From an uncultured Flavobacteriales bacterium (GTDB taxonomy: Bacteria; Bacteroidota; Bacteroidia; Flavobacteriales; BACL11): a DNA stretch of 8,402 nucleotides. The notes under the pieces were generated by a model. The model was not told where the DNA came from. It worked only from the letters and a program-made list of their open reading frames with translations, and did not search any database. Shown one piece after another: positions 1 through 6,332 of the stretch. The stretch's first letter is position 1. Every line of letters starts with the position of its first letter. A program made the translations under genes and the position numbers. Where the stretch lies: NCBI GenBank assembly GCA_950069165.1, contig CATMIT010000062.1, positions 1-8,402 of the forward strand, in the 5' to 3' direction.

Positions 1-722
1 CTCCAACAAACCCAATGCTTAATATAATTGATATCAAAGGTTTATCAGTAATTTCAAAAAAGAAAAATCTAATGTTAGTAGTTGATAATACTTTTGCAAC
101 ACCATATCTTCAAAGGCCACTTGATTTAGGCGCTGATATAGTAATGCATTCTTTAACAAAATATATGGGAGGGCATTCAGATGTTGTAATGGGAGGCGCA
201 ATATGTAAGGATGAAAAAATAGCAGAAAAACTATATGCCATACAAAATAACTGTGGAGCTGTTCCTGGTCCTCAAGACTGTTTTTTAGTGCTAAGGGGTA
301 TTAAGACACTACATTTAAGAATGCAACGTCATTGCGAGAATGGAAAAGCAATTGCTAATTTCTTAAAAGATCACCCAAAAGTTGGTAAGGTGTATTGGCC
401 AGGATTTCAGGCGCACCCAAACCATGAAGTGGCTAAAAAACAAATGGATGATTTTGGAGGAATGGTATCCTTTAACTTAAAAGGGAACAAATTAGAAGAT
501 GCCATTAAAGTAGTTACAACAACTCATTATTTTACTTTAGCAGAAAGTTTGGGTGGAGTGGAATCATTAATCGGACATCCAGCATCTATGACCCATGCTG
601 CAATTCCAAAACAGAAAAGAGAAAAAACAGGTGTAGTGGATTCTTTAATAAGATTAAGTGTAGGAGTAGAAGATGTAGAAGATTTAATTGTTGATTTAGA
701 ACAATCTTTAGCAAAATTATAA
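1..722 (+). CDS. metB: Cystathionine gamma-synthase-type PLP enzyme, 5' truncated by window edge
   Basis: This is the C-terminal 60% or so of a Cys/Met-metabolism PLP-dependent enzyme (fold type I). The reading frame is open from base 3 and reads PTNPMLNIIDI, the conserved (E)xPTNP motif, so the ATG at 15 is an internal Met and not the start. Counting that Met as 1, Asp24 (VVDNT) should bind the PLP pyridine nitrogen and Lys49 (SLTKY, bases 159-161) should form the internal aldimine. Their 25-residue spacing equals that of E. coli MetB (D173/K198). The C-terminal block SLGGVESLIGHPASMTHA is closer to MetB (GGVESLI) than to human cystathionine gamma-lyase (GGFESLAE). MetB joins cysteine to an activated homoserine ester to make cystathionine, in the cytoplasm, for methionine synthesis. 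A gamma-lyase or O-acetylhomoserine sulfhydrylase role cannot be excluded from sequence alone. By comparison with the family, about 150 N-terminal residues lie outside the window. The stop abuts the next gene, suggesting a shared transcript. Confidence 0.9.
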   Translation, partial: PTNPMLNIIDIKGLSVISKKKNLMLVVDNTFATPYLQRPLDLGADIVMHSLTKYMGGHSDVVMGGAICKDEKIAEKLYAIQNNCGAVPGPQDCFLVLRGIKTLHLRMQRHCENGKAIANFLKDHPKVGKVYWPGFQAHPNHEVAKKQMDDFGGMVSFNLKGNKLEDAIKVVTTTHYFTLAESLGGVESLIGHPASMTHAAIPKQKREKTGVVDSLIRLSVGVEDVEDLIVDLEQSLAKL

Positions 723-1427
723 TTGCAAAAAGTAGCACTGATAACGGGTACAGGAAGTGGTATTGGAAAAGCATTGGCCAAACTACTGCTAAGTGAAAAA
801 TATTCAGTGTTTGGTTATTCTAGAACTAATCAAATTAAGCATGCTAACTTTACTTTCACTAAAATTGATTTAAGTGATTTGGAAGAAGTGCAAAGAATTA
901 AATTTCCAAAACTTAAAGCAACTACTGAAGTACTACTTGTAAATAATGCCGCAACTATCGGTAGCATTCTTCCAATTGATAAAAAATCTGAAAAGGAGAT
1001 TATTGGGGAATACAATCTAAATATTATTAGTCCTACTCTACTCAGTAGAAAATTCATTAATGCCTATGCTGACAATATCAAACTACTGATTAATATGGGA
1101 TCAGGAGCGGCAAATAGTCCAATTTCTTCTTGGAGTACTTATTGCGCTACTAAATCTGCACTAGATATGCTAATCCAGGTTATTGCAGAAGAAAAGCATA
1201 AAAATTTACAAGTATTTTCAATTCATCCAGGAGTAGTAGATACTAATATGCAAAAGGAAATAAGGAAATCTGATTCGGAGTTCTTCCCATTACATCATAA
1301 ATTTATGGATTATTACGCCAATCAGGAACTGTTTTCCGTCAAATCTGTTGTATTCAGAATACTCCAAATTATTGCAAAAAAGAACGATTTTGATGAAATT
1401 ATTCTGAATTTAAGAGATTTTAAATAA
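723..1427 (+). CDS. Short-chain dehydrogenase/reductase, YueD/sepiapterin reductase-like, TTG start
   Basis: A complete 234-residue classical SDR, a cytoplasmic NAD(P)-dependent oxidoreductase. The Rossmann glycine motif is TGTGSGIG (residues 8-15), followed by a DL at 49-50, NNAA at 74-77, a candidate catalytic Asn100, Ser127, and Tyr140-x3-Lys144 (YCATK), then HPG at 168-170. The stretch PGVVDTNMQKEIR resembles my memory of the Bacillus benzil reductase YueD, a relative of sepiapterin reductase, so a carbonyl or diketone reductase is the best guess. The physiological substrate is unknown. The start is taken as TTG at 723: the upstream gene's TAA (720-722) is in the same frame and directly adjacent, and the next ATG in frame would remove the cofactor-binding motif. 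Zero spacing to the upstream gene suggests translational re-initiation in one operon, but a link to methionine synthesis is not evident. Confidence 0.9.
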   Translation: MQKVALITGTGSGIGKALAKLLLSEKYSVFGYSRTNQIKHANFTFTKIDLSDLEEVQRIKFPKLKATTEVLLVNNAATIGSILPIDKKSEKEIIGEYNLNIISPTLLSRKFINAYADNIKLLINMGSGAANSPISSWSTYCATKSALDMLIQVIAEEKHKNLQVFSIHPGVVDTNMQKEIRKSDSEFFPLHHKFMDYYANQELFSVKSVVFRILQIIAKKNDFDEIILNLRDFK

Positions 1428-1687
1428 TGGCTTTAAAAAAAGCCCATATTTAGCCATATTTATCTTTTTTCTGCTGATTATCAACTATTTACAGATACTT
1501 GCTATTTTTAACAATAAAATGTTAAAAAGGGGGGTCTTTTTTAGCCTTTCTTTCACAAAAAATCTATCTATCTATCTGATTTTTATGTTTATATATTTAT
1601 TCTGCTTTTTAAAACTATATACACATTGAGAAATGGACTATAACATAAAATTAGCACAAAAGCAGCTAAACAAGAGATATATCCCTT
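1428..1687. other. AT-rich intergenic gap with weak hairpins and short repeats
   Basis: No convincing gene is seen in these 260 bases. A small hairpin follows the SDR stop: GGCTTT (1429-1434) pairs with AAAGCC (1439-1444) around an AAAA loop. No T-run follows immediately, so it is only a weak terminator candidate. Further on, TTTTTAAC (1505-1512) and GTTAAAAA (1521-1528) form an 8-bp inverted repeat, directly followed by a run of six G (1529-1534), which is unusual in such AT-rich DNA. The second arm, the G-run and CTTTTT (1536-1541) could also fold as AAAAAG/CTTTTT. Four tandem ATCT units lie at 1562-1577. The interval could hold a 3' UTR end, a leader or a small RNA, but nothing here proves any of these. 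Confidence 0.4.
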
Positions 1688-1694
1688 ATGTTTG
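1687..1694 (+). promoter_or_regulatory. Candidate Bacteroidota -7 box (TATGTTTG)
   Basis: TATGTTTG matches the Bacteroidota sigma-70-type -7 consensus TAnnTTTG exactly and is followed by GGG, as in the matching site before the second small gene. It lies 29 bases before the ATG at 1724. No clear TTG-type -33 box is visible at the usual distance, so confidence is moderate. Confidence 0.45.
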
Positions 1695-1723
1695 GGGTAG
1701 TATTAACCAAAAAATTTTTAATT

Positions 1724-1948
1724 ATGGACAATGTATTTAAGTACTTTAACGGTTTTTTTAAAGGGTTAACTGGTCTTATTATGACTGTGTTAGGTCTTGG
1801 TGTTGCAGTTGAAATCCTTTTTGGAGGAGGCGCAATGTTTGGAATCACTGTTATTGACAATGTGATGAATATACTTAATAGTCTTGGCGGATCAGGTTTC
1901 GCAGGACTTGTTGGAATTTGCGTTCTGTTCAGCTTATTAAGTAGATAG
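1724..1948 (+). CDS. Small two-helix membrane protein, unknown function (copy 1)
   Basis: A 74-residue hydrophobic protein of a family I do not recognise. A short N-terminal segment with Phe and Lys (FKYFNGFFK) leads into a first membrane helix at about 15-35. A polar loop (about 36-57, with VIDNVMNILNS) precedes a Gly-rich second helix, about 55-72 (GGSGFAGLVG), and a single terminal Arg. There is no cleavable signal peptide pattern, so an inner-membrane hairpin is likely. The frame is open from an ATG at 1688, but that codon overlaps a candidate -7 promoter box. The ATG at 1724 sits in an AATTATGGA context identical to that of the downstream paralogue and gives matching N-termini, so I prefer 1724. 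It is related to the gene at 2068, and a strong terminator follows. Function is not inferred. Holin-like or stress peptides would look superficially similar, but no evidence supports either. Confidence 0.75.
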   Translation: MDNVFKYFNGFFKGLTGLIMTVLGLGVAVEILFGGGAMFGITVIDNVMNILNSLGGSGFAGLVGICVLFSLLSR

Positions 1949-1962
1949 AAATTTTTTTAGTT

Positions 1963-2001
1963 AATAAAATAGCCCTACTATCATAGTAGGGCTATTTTAT
2001 T
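1963..2001. terminator. Strong bidirectional intrinsic terminator hairpin
   Basis: An 18-bp perfect inverted repeat (1963-1980 with 1984-2001) has a three-base TCA loop and a GC-containing core, AGCCCTACTA/TAGTAGGGCT. The arms end in A-rich and T-rich tracts, so a U-rich tail forms in either direction. It lies 14 bases after the stop of the first small membrane protein and should end that transcript before the promoter candidate of the second. Confidence 0.88.
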
Positions 2002-2012
2002 TTAATGGCAAA

Positions 2013-2044
2013 TTTTGTAAACTCAAAATTATAGTTTAAGTTTG
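2013..2044 (+). promoter_or_regulatory. Bacteroidota-type promoter (TTTTG-N19-TAAGTTTG)
   Basis: A -33-like TTTTG (2013-2017) is followed after 19 bases by TAAGTTTG (2037-2044), an exact fit to the TAnnTTTG -7 consensus at the expected spacing. It sits just after the terminator hairpin and 23 bases before the ATG at 2068, so the second small gene probably has its own promoter. Both the box and the following GGGG resemble the site before the first copy. Confidence 0.65.
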
Positions 2045-2067
2045 GGGAATATTTAAAGACACAAATT

Positions 2068-2283
2068 ATGGAGAAATTTTTTAAGCAAATTATAGACTTA
2101 CTAAAAAAGGCAATTACCCTAGCGCTTTATTTTCTTTGTTTGGGCATTATTGTACAACTTCTGATTGATGATAAAATTTTAGGATGGAATCCTGTTGGGA
2201 ATATACAAGATGCTGGAGGTTCTTTTATTGGCGTTATCGCATTGGTAGCAATGTACTCTTTATTTATACAAAACAAAAAATAG
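2068..2283 (+). CDS. Small two-helix membrane protein, unknown function (copy 2)
   Basis: A 71-residue membrane protein related to the product of the gene at 1724. The first 33 residues align without gaps, about 10 identical, including M1, F5, K6, K13 and the helix-1 residues L18, L23, L25, G26, V29 and L32. The C-terminal halves share a GGS followed by a hydrophobic helix. The layout is an amphipathic Lys-containing N-terminus, helix 1 at about 15-33, a polar loop with DDK and GNIQDAGG, helix 2 at about 50-66, and a basic tail QNKK. The Lys-rich tail suggests a cytoplasmic C-terminus. The ATG at 2068 lies in the context AATTATGGA, without a Shine-Dalgarno sequence, as is normal in Bacteroidota. 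The gene converges on polA with 7 bases between stop codons. The family and role are unknown to me. Confidence 0.75.
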   Translation: MEKFFKQIIDLLKKAITLALYFLCLGIIVQLLIDDKILGWNPVGNIQDAGGSFIGVIALVAMYSLFIQNKK

Positions 2284-2290
2284 CTACCTT

Positions 2291-5062
2291 TTAGTGAGCC
2301 TCTAGCCAATTATTACCAATTCCTAATTGGGTAATAAGAGGAACATTTAATTCTACAGCATGTTCCATCTTTTTCTTTACTAATTTTTTAAGCACCTCTT
2401 CTTCCGTTTTGTGCATATCAAAAACAAGTTCATCATGTACTTGCAATAACATTTTGGATTTCATTTGTATTTTCTCCATTTCCCTTTGAATATCAATCAT
2501 TGCTTTTTTTATTATATCGGCAGCTGAACCTTGAATTGGGGTGTTTATTGCATTTCTCTCAGCCATTGCTCTTAGCATCCCATTTCTTGAATTAATGTCC
2601 TTTAAATACCTTCTTCTTCCTAAAATGGTTTCTACATATTCGTTTTCTCTTGCCTTTTCAATCGAGAAATCCATATACTCCTTTACTTTGGGAAACTCTT
2701 GAAAATATTCATCAATTATTTGCTTGGCCTCTGTTCTACTTATACCAATGTTTTGGGAGAGACCGAAAGCAGAAATGCCATAAATAATTCCAAAATTTAC
2801 TGATTTTGCATTCGAGCGCATAGTTCTGTCGATCTCTGAAATAGGTACTTTATATACCTTTGCAGCAGTTGCTGTATGAATATCCACTCCATCATTAAAG
2901 GCCTGCAACATCCCTTCATCCTTGCTAAGTGATGCCATAATTCTTAACTCAATTTGCGAATAATCTGCCGCCAATAAAGTGAAATTTTCATCTCTTGGGA
3001 TAAATGCTTCTCTGGTTTTTCTTCCTCTTTCTGTTCTTATTGGAATATTTTGCAAATTAGGATTTATGGAACTTAGCCGACCAGTAGCTGCAACCGATTG
3101 ATTGAAAGTGGTGTGAATTCTTTTGGTTATTTTACTGATTAATTCTGGCAATGCAAGAATATAGGTAGAAAGCAATTTTTTGATTTCTCTATATTCTAAT
3201 ATTTGCTCAATAATTGGGTGTTTATCTTTTAATTTTAATAGCGTTTCTTCTGATGTGGAATACTGCCCAGATTTGGTTTTTTTGGCTTTTCTTGCCAACT
3301 CCATTTTTTCAAACAAAACTTCCCCCAATTGTTTTGGGGATGCAATATTAAACTCCTCTCCTGATAATTTTATTATTTCTTTGCTGATTTTTTCTATTTC
3401 ATCTGACAAAGTGATGTCGTATTCAGCTAACATTTTATCATCAATTCTGAATCCTTCCATTTCCATTTTAGCTAAAACTTTTGTAAGTGGCATTTCAATT
3501 TCTGTGAAAAGTTTGTTGATTTTTATCTCTTCTAGTTGTTTGCTGAAAATAGGATAAAGTTGCCAAATGGCATCCGTTTGCTGATTAAAAAAATTGGATA
3601 ATTCCTGCTGATTAATGCTTGCTATTTCTTTTTTTAACTTGCCTTTTCCTCTTAAATCTTCCAAAGTATTGATGCTGTAACTTAAATGATTTTCTGTCAG
3701 GATACTTAAATCATGTCGCATATCAGGGTTCAACAAATAGTGTGCAATTCCAATATCAAAAAGTTGGGCTTTTACACTAATATTATTTTGGGCAAGCACT
3801 TTAATTTGAAATTTTAAGTTATTACCGATAAGCAATATTTGTTCTTTTTCTAATAGTGGTTTAAGCAATTCAAACAACTCATTTTCTGGGAGAGAAATAA
3901 AATAAGCGTATTCCTTTTCACAGCAGAGAGATACCCCTAAATTCTTAGCATCCAAAAAATTGGCAGTTGTAGTACATAGTTGAATGGTAAATTTTTTCTT
4001 TGACTCAAATGAAGCCAAAATCTTTTCTGCCTCCTGAAAAGTTGTAATTGTTTTGTAGTTAATGGGTGCTGATTTTAGTTCTTTTTCTACTATTTCAGAA
4101 GTTGAAAAAAGATCCATTTGTCCTTGTTTTATCTCTACTTTTTCGGGGATTTCTGGTGATAATATTGTCTCTTGATTATTTGATTTTGATGCTAGGACTC
4201 TTGGCAGTAATGCCCGAAATTCTAATTCTTCAAAAAGAGATTTGATTGCCTCTTCATTTTTTGGTTCAAGTCTTAATTCTGGCTCCTCAAATTCAATAGG
4301 AACATCCGTTATGATGGTTACTAATTGTTTAGATTGTAAGCCAATTTCTTTTCCTTCTTCCACATTCTCTTTCATTTTCCCTTTTAACTTATCTGTATTT
4401 TCAAATAAGCCTTCCATACTACCGTATTCTGCTATAAGTTTTTGAGCTGTTTTCTTTCCCACTCCTGGAATTCCTGGAATATTATCAGCAGTATCGCCCA
4501 TCATCCCTAAAAAGTCAATTACTTGATCTACTTTTTGAATATCAAATTTTTCCAAAACTTCTGGTATGCCCCAAACTGTTGTTGGCTGCCACTTATTTCC
4601 TGGCCGATACATAAAAATATTTTCAGAAACTAATTGTGCAAAATCCTTATCGGAGGTCATCATATACACCTGAAACCCTTCTTGTTCTGCCTTTTTTGCT
4701 AAGGTACCAATTACATCATCTGCTTCAAATCCGTCTTTATACAATTTTGGGATTCTCATGGCCTCCAATAATTTGTCAATATAAGGCAATGCTTCACTTA
4801 TCCCTTCTGGCATTGCCTCACGGTGGGCTTTGTATGCTGGAAAATCTATGTGTCTTTGGGTTGGCTTTTTGGTATCGAAAACCACTGCCAAATGAGTAGG
4901 ATTCTGCTTGTTTATCACTTCAATCAGTGTATTTGTAAAACCAAAAATGGCAGATGTATTTAATCCTTTTGAGTTGATTCTTGGATTTTTTATAAATGCA
5001 AAATAGGCTCTATAAATAAGAGCAAAGGCATCTAATAAAAATAATTTTTTTGGATTACTCAT
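2291..5062 (-). CDS. polA: DNA polymerase I with inactivated 3'-5' exonuclease domain
   Basis: A complete 923-residue Pol I (E. coli 928). It fills gaps and removes RNA primers in lagging-strand synthesis and excision repair. The N-terminal 5' nuclease (about 1-290) has LLDAFALIYRAYF, EADD (113-116), TSDKD (136-140) and GDTADNIPGIPGVGKKT (189-205). A linker carries QMDLF (315-319), a possible sliding-clamp motif. The 3'-5' exonuclease fold (about 335-510) is present, but its catalytic residues are replaced: Q361 and C363 for D355/E357, Q419 for D424, F491 and Q495 for Y497/D501 (E. coli numbers). The polymerase domain looks fully active: motif A DYSQIELR (700-707), motif B R749, K753, F757, Y761, and motif C HDE (876-878). 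Phe at 757 predicts discrimination against dideoxynucleotides. It should therefore polymerise and nick-translate without proofreading. The start is the ATG at 5060-5062, before LFLLDA. It is divergent from the rhomboid gene and stands alone on its strand. Confidence 0.98.
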   Translation of the reverse strand: MSNPKKLFLLDAFALIYRAYFAFIKNPRINSKGLNTSAIFGFTNTLIEVINKQNPTHLAVVFDTKKPTQRHIDFPAYKAHREAMPEGISEALPYIDKLLEAMRIPKLYKDGFEADDVIGTLAKKAEQEGFQVYMMTSDKDFAQLVSENIFMYRPGNKWQPTTVWGIPEVLEKFDIQKVDQVIDFLGMMGDTADNIPGIPGVGKKTAQKLIAEYGSMEGLFENTDKLKGKMKENVEEGKEIGLQSKQLVTIITDVPIEFEEPELRLEPKNEEAIKSLFEELEFRALLPRVLASKSNNQETILSPEIPEKVEIKQGQMDLFSTSEIVEKELKSAPINYKTITTFQEAEKILASFESKKKFTIQLCTTTANFLDAKNLGVSLCCEKEYAYFISLPENELFELLKPLLEKEQILLIGNNLKFQIKVLAQNNISVKAQLFDIGIAHYLLNPDMRHDLSILTENHLSYSINTLEDLRGKGKLKKEIASINQQELSNFFNQQTDAIWQLYPIFSKQLEEIKINKLFTEIEMPLTKVLAKMEMEGFRIDDKMLAEYDITLSDEIEKISKEIIKLSGEEFNIASPKQLGEVLFEKMELARKAKKTKSGQYSTSEETLLKLKDKHPIIEQILEYREIKKLLSTYILALPELISKITKRIHTTFNQSVAATGRLSSINPNLQNIPIRTERGRKTREAFIPRDENFTLLAADYSQIELRIMASLSKDEGMLQAFNDGVDIHTATAAKVYKVPISEIDRTMRSNAKSVNFGIIYGISAFGLSQNIGISRTEAKQIIDEYFQEFPKVKEYMDFSIEKARENEYVETILGRRRYLKDINSRNGMLRAMAERNAINTPIQGSAADIIKKAMIDIQREMEKIQMKSKMLLQVHDELVFDMHKTEEEVLKKLVKKKMEHAVELNVPLITQLGIGNNWLEAH

Positions 5063-5157
5063 ATTAAGGTAAAAATACGCTTTTAGATTAATCTTAGCAT
5101 TTCTGAGTATTTTTTTAAACGATTATGTATTTTTATCTTTTCTTATCAGAATAATTT
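5063..5157. promoter_or_regulatory. Divergent polA / rhomboid intergenic promoter region
   Basis: These 95 AT-rich bases separate two divergent starts and must hold the promoters of both genes. No perfect TAnnTTTG is seen. On the + strand TATCTTTT (5134-5141) is a one-mismatch candidate for the rhomboid gene. On the - strand a TATTTTTA near 5068-5075 is a one-mismatch candidate for polA, very close to its start. Neither is strong. Confidence 0.35.
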
Positions 5158-5805
5158 ATGAAAAATAAACGGCTTTTTAATGTGCTTAAAATTCCTCTAT
5201 TATTTGTTACGCTAATGTGGATAGTAAAATTGATTGAGTTGTATTTTTGCACTACTTTTTATGCACATGGCGTTCTCCCACGGTCTATTTCCGGGCTGCA
5301 AGGAATCCTTTTTTCTCCCTTTATTCATCAGGATTTTAGTCATCTTTTAAATAATACTTACCCCCTTGTTATACTTGGAGGTATGCTCTTTTATTTTTAT
5401 AAAAAATTAGGATTACAAATTTTTTTATGGCTTTTTTTTATAGCAGGAATTTGGCTTTGGGCAATTGGTCGTCCTAACTTTCATATTGGTGCAAGCGGAG
5501 TGGTTTATGCTTTAGCAAGTTTTATTTTTTTTAGTGGATTAATCAAAAAACAAACCAAATTATCTGCCGCATCTCTTTTAGTGATTTTTCTGTATGGCTC
5601 CATGATTTGGGGCGTATTGCCCATTTATGATGGCGTGTCATGGGAAGGACATTTAGCAGGTCTGCTAGCTGGACTTTTAATGGCTATTTTTTACAGAAAA
5701 GAAGGACCTCAACCAAAAAAATACCAATGGGAAATTGAGGAAGAGTTAGAGAAAGAAATGGCAGAAAATAATGATGTAAACATCAAGTATTTTTATAAAG
5801 AGTAA
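5158..5805 (+). CDS. Rhomboid family intramembrane serine protease
   Basis: A 215-residue six-helix rhomboid, which cuts membrane-spanning substrates within the inner membrane. The catalytic Ser113 lies in GASG (111-114) and the catalytic His165 in SWEGHLAGLLAG. In the second helix, H57-x4-H62-x3-N66 (HQDFSHLLNN) matches the oxyanion-site pattern of GlpG (H145/H150/N154). Helices are at about 12-30, 63-80, 86-103, 111-129, 137-154 and 163-178. There is no extra cytoplasmic N-terminal domain as in GlpG. The last 35 residues form a charged, Glu/Lys-rich, probably cytoplasmic tail (EEELEKEMAENN). The ATG at 5158 is the first in frame after the intergenic region and has no Shine-Dalgarno sequence. 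Substrates are unknown, and the neighbours (polA, DUF2061) give no hint. The stop directly abuts the stop codon of the convergent DUF2061 gene. Confidence 0.95.
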   Translation: MKNKRLFNVLKIPLLFVTLMWIVKLIELYFCTTFYAHGVLPRSISGLQGILFSPFIHQDFSHLLNNTYPLVILGGMLFYFYKKLGLQIFLWLFFIAGIWLWAIGRPNFHIGASGVVYALASFIFFSGLIKKQTKLSAASLLVIFLYGSMIWGVLPIYDGVSWEGHLAGLLAGLLMAIFYRKEGPQPKKYQWEIEEELEKEMAENNDVNIKYFYKE

Positions 5806-6288
5806 TTATTCAGTTGATTTTAATACGCCCCAATTAGAAGTATACCAAACTCTTTCATGTAGATAATATAGTACCATTTTGGTTACTATTTCAATTGAAA
5901 ACATAGAAACAGCTATTTCAGCTGCTCCTTCAGTTTTCCCAAATAGAAAAAAATACACAACAAATACAAGCAAAATTGTATCAATTGCCCCAACTAGTCT
6001 CCAGCTAATAGTTTTGATTATATGTCTTACCCTAGGAGTGAATCCAAAACTTAGACGACACCATGTCCTCTCATGAAAATAATATAATATTGTTTTGGTA
6101 ATAAGTTCTAATCCGGCAATATAGGATGCTGCTTCAGTAGCTTTCTCAGGTGTATCTCCAATATAATAAACAAGTATATAGCTAATAAGCCATGTATCAG
6201 TCGTTCCAATAATCCGCCATGTAATTGCTTTGGCTATATGCCTTTTCCGTTCAACCTTTGGCTTCCCTATTTGAGAAGTGTTTTCCAT
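5806..6288 (-). CDS. Membrane protein with two tandem DUF2061 domains
   Basis: 160 residues made of two copies of the DUF2061 membrane domain. Copy 1 (about 20-76) has TWRIIGTTDT and ELITKTILYYFHERTW; copy 2 (about 92-148) has SWRLVGAIDT and EIVTKMVLYYLHERVW. The copies are offset by exactly 72 residues and align without gaps, with about 22 of 57 positions identical, so they arose by internal duplication. Each copy holds two hydrophobic helices ending in a conserved HERxW at the membrane edge, so four helices in all. The family function is not established. The start is the ATG at 6286-6288, with AAGGA directly before it, too close to act as a normal Shine-Dalgarno sequence. It follows the PAP2-like gene by 44 bases on the same strand and may be the last gene of that operon or have its own promoter; TATAATTG just upstream is an imperfect -7 match. 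Confidence 0.88.
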   Translation of the reverse strand: MENTSQIGKPKVERKRHIAKAITWRIIGTTDTWLISYILVYYIGDTPEKATEAASYIAGLELITKTILYYFHERTWCRLSFGFTPRVRHIIKTISWRLVGAIDTILLVFVVYFFLFGKTEGAAEIAVSMFSIEIVTKMVLYYLHERVWYTSNWGVLKSTE

Positions 6289-6332
6289 TCCTTATTTTTT
6301 GCAATTATAGTTAATTTTTCCTTTAAATGATT

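Noticed and set aside
15..17. ATG at 15 as the start of the metB-like gene
   Set aside because: The frame is open to the left edge and reads the conserved PTNP motif before this Met, and about 150 N-terminal residues of the family would be missing. The gene is cut by the window, not started here.
527..781. Open frames on the - strand across the metB/SDR junction
   Set aside because: They overlap conserved coding sequence of both genes and encode no recognisable protein.
1429..1444. GGCTTT-AAAA-AAAGCC hairpin as a firm terminator for the SDR gene
   Set aside because: The stem is only six base pairs, and the T-rich stretch begins well after it rather than directly at its base. It is kept only as a weak mention within the intergenic entry.
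1562..1577. ATCT tandem units as a CRISPR or larger repeat array
   Set aside because: There are only four 4-base units, with no spacers and no cas gene nearby. It is a simple sequence repeat.
2312..2335. Palindrome ATTACCAATT-cct-AATTGGGTAAT near the polA 3' end as a terminator
   Set aside because: It lies inside the polA coding sequence for the conserved C-terminal ITQLGIGNN, has a one-base bulge, and is not followed by a T-run on the + strand, so codon content explains it.
3180..3557. 125-residue open frame on the + strand, antisense to polA
   Set aside because: It is Ser/Ile/Phe-rich low-complexity translation, the expected antisense shadow of a Lys/Glu/Asn-rich AT-biased gene. It has no recognisable motif and lies fully within polA.
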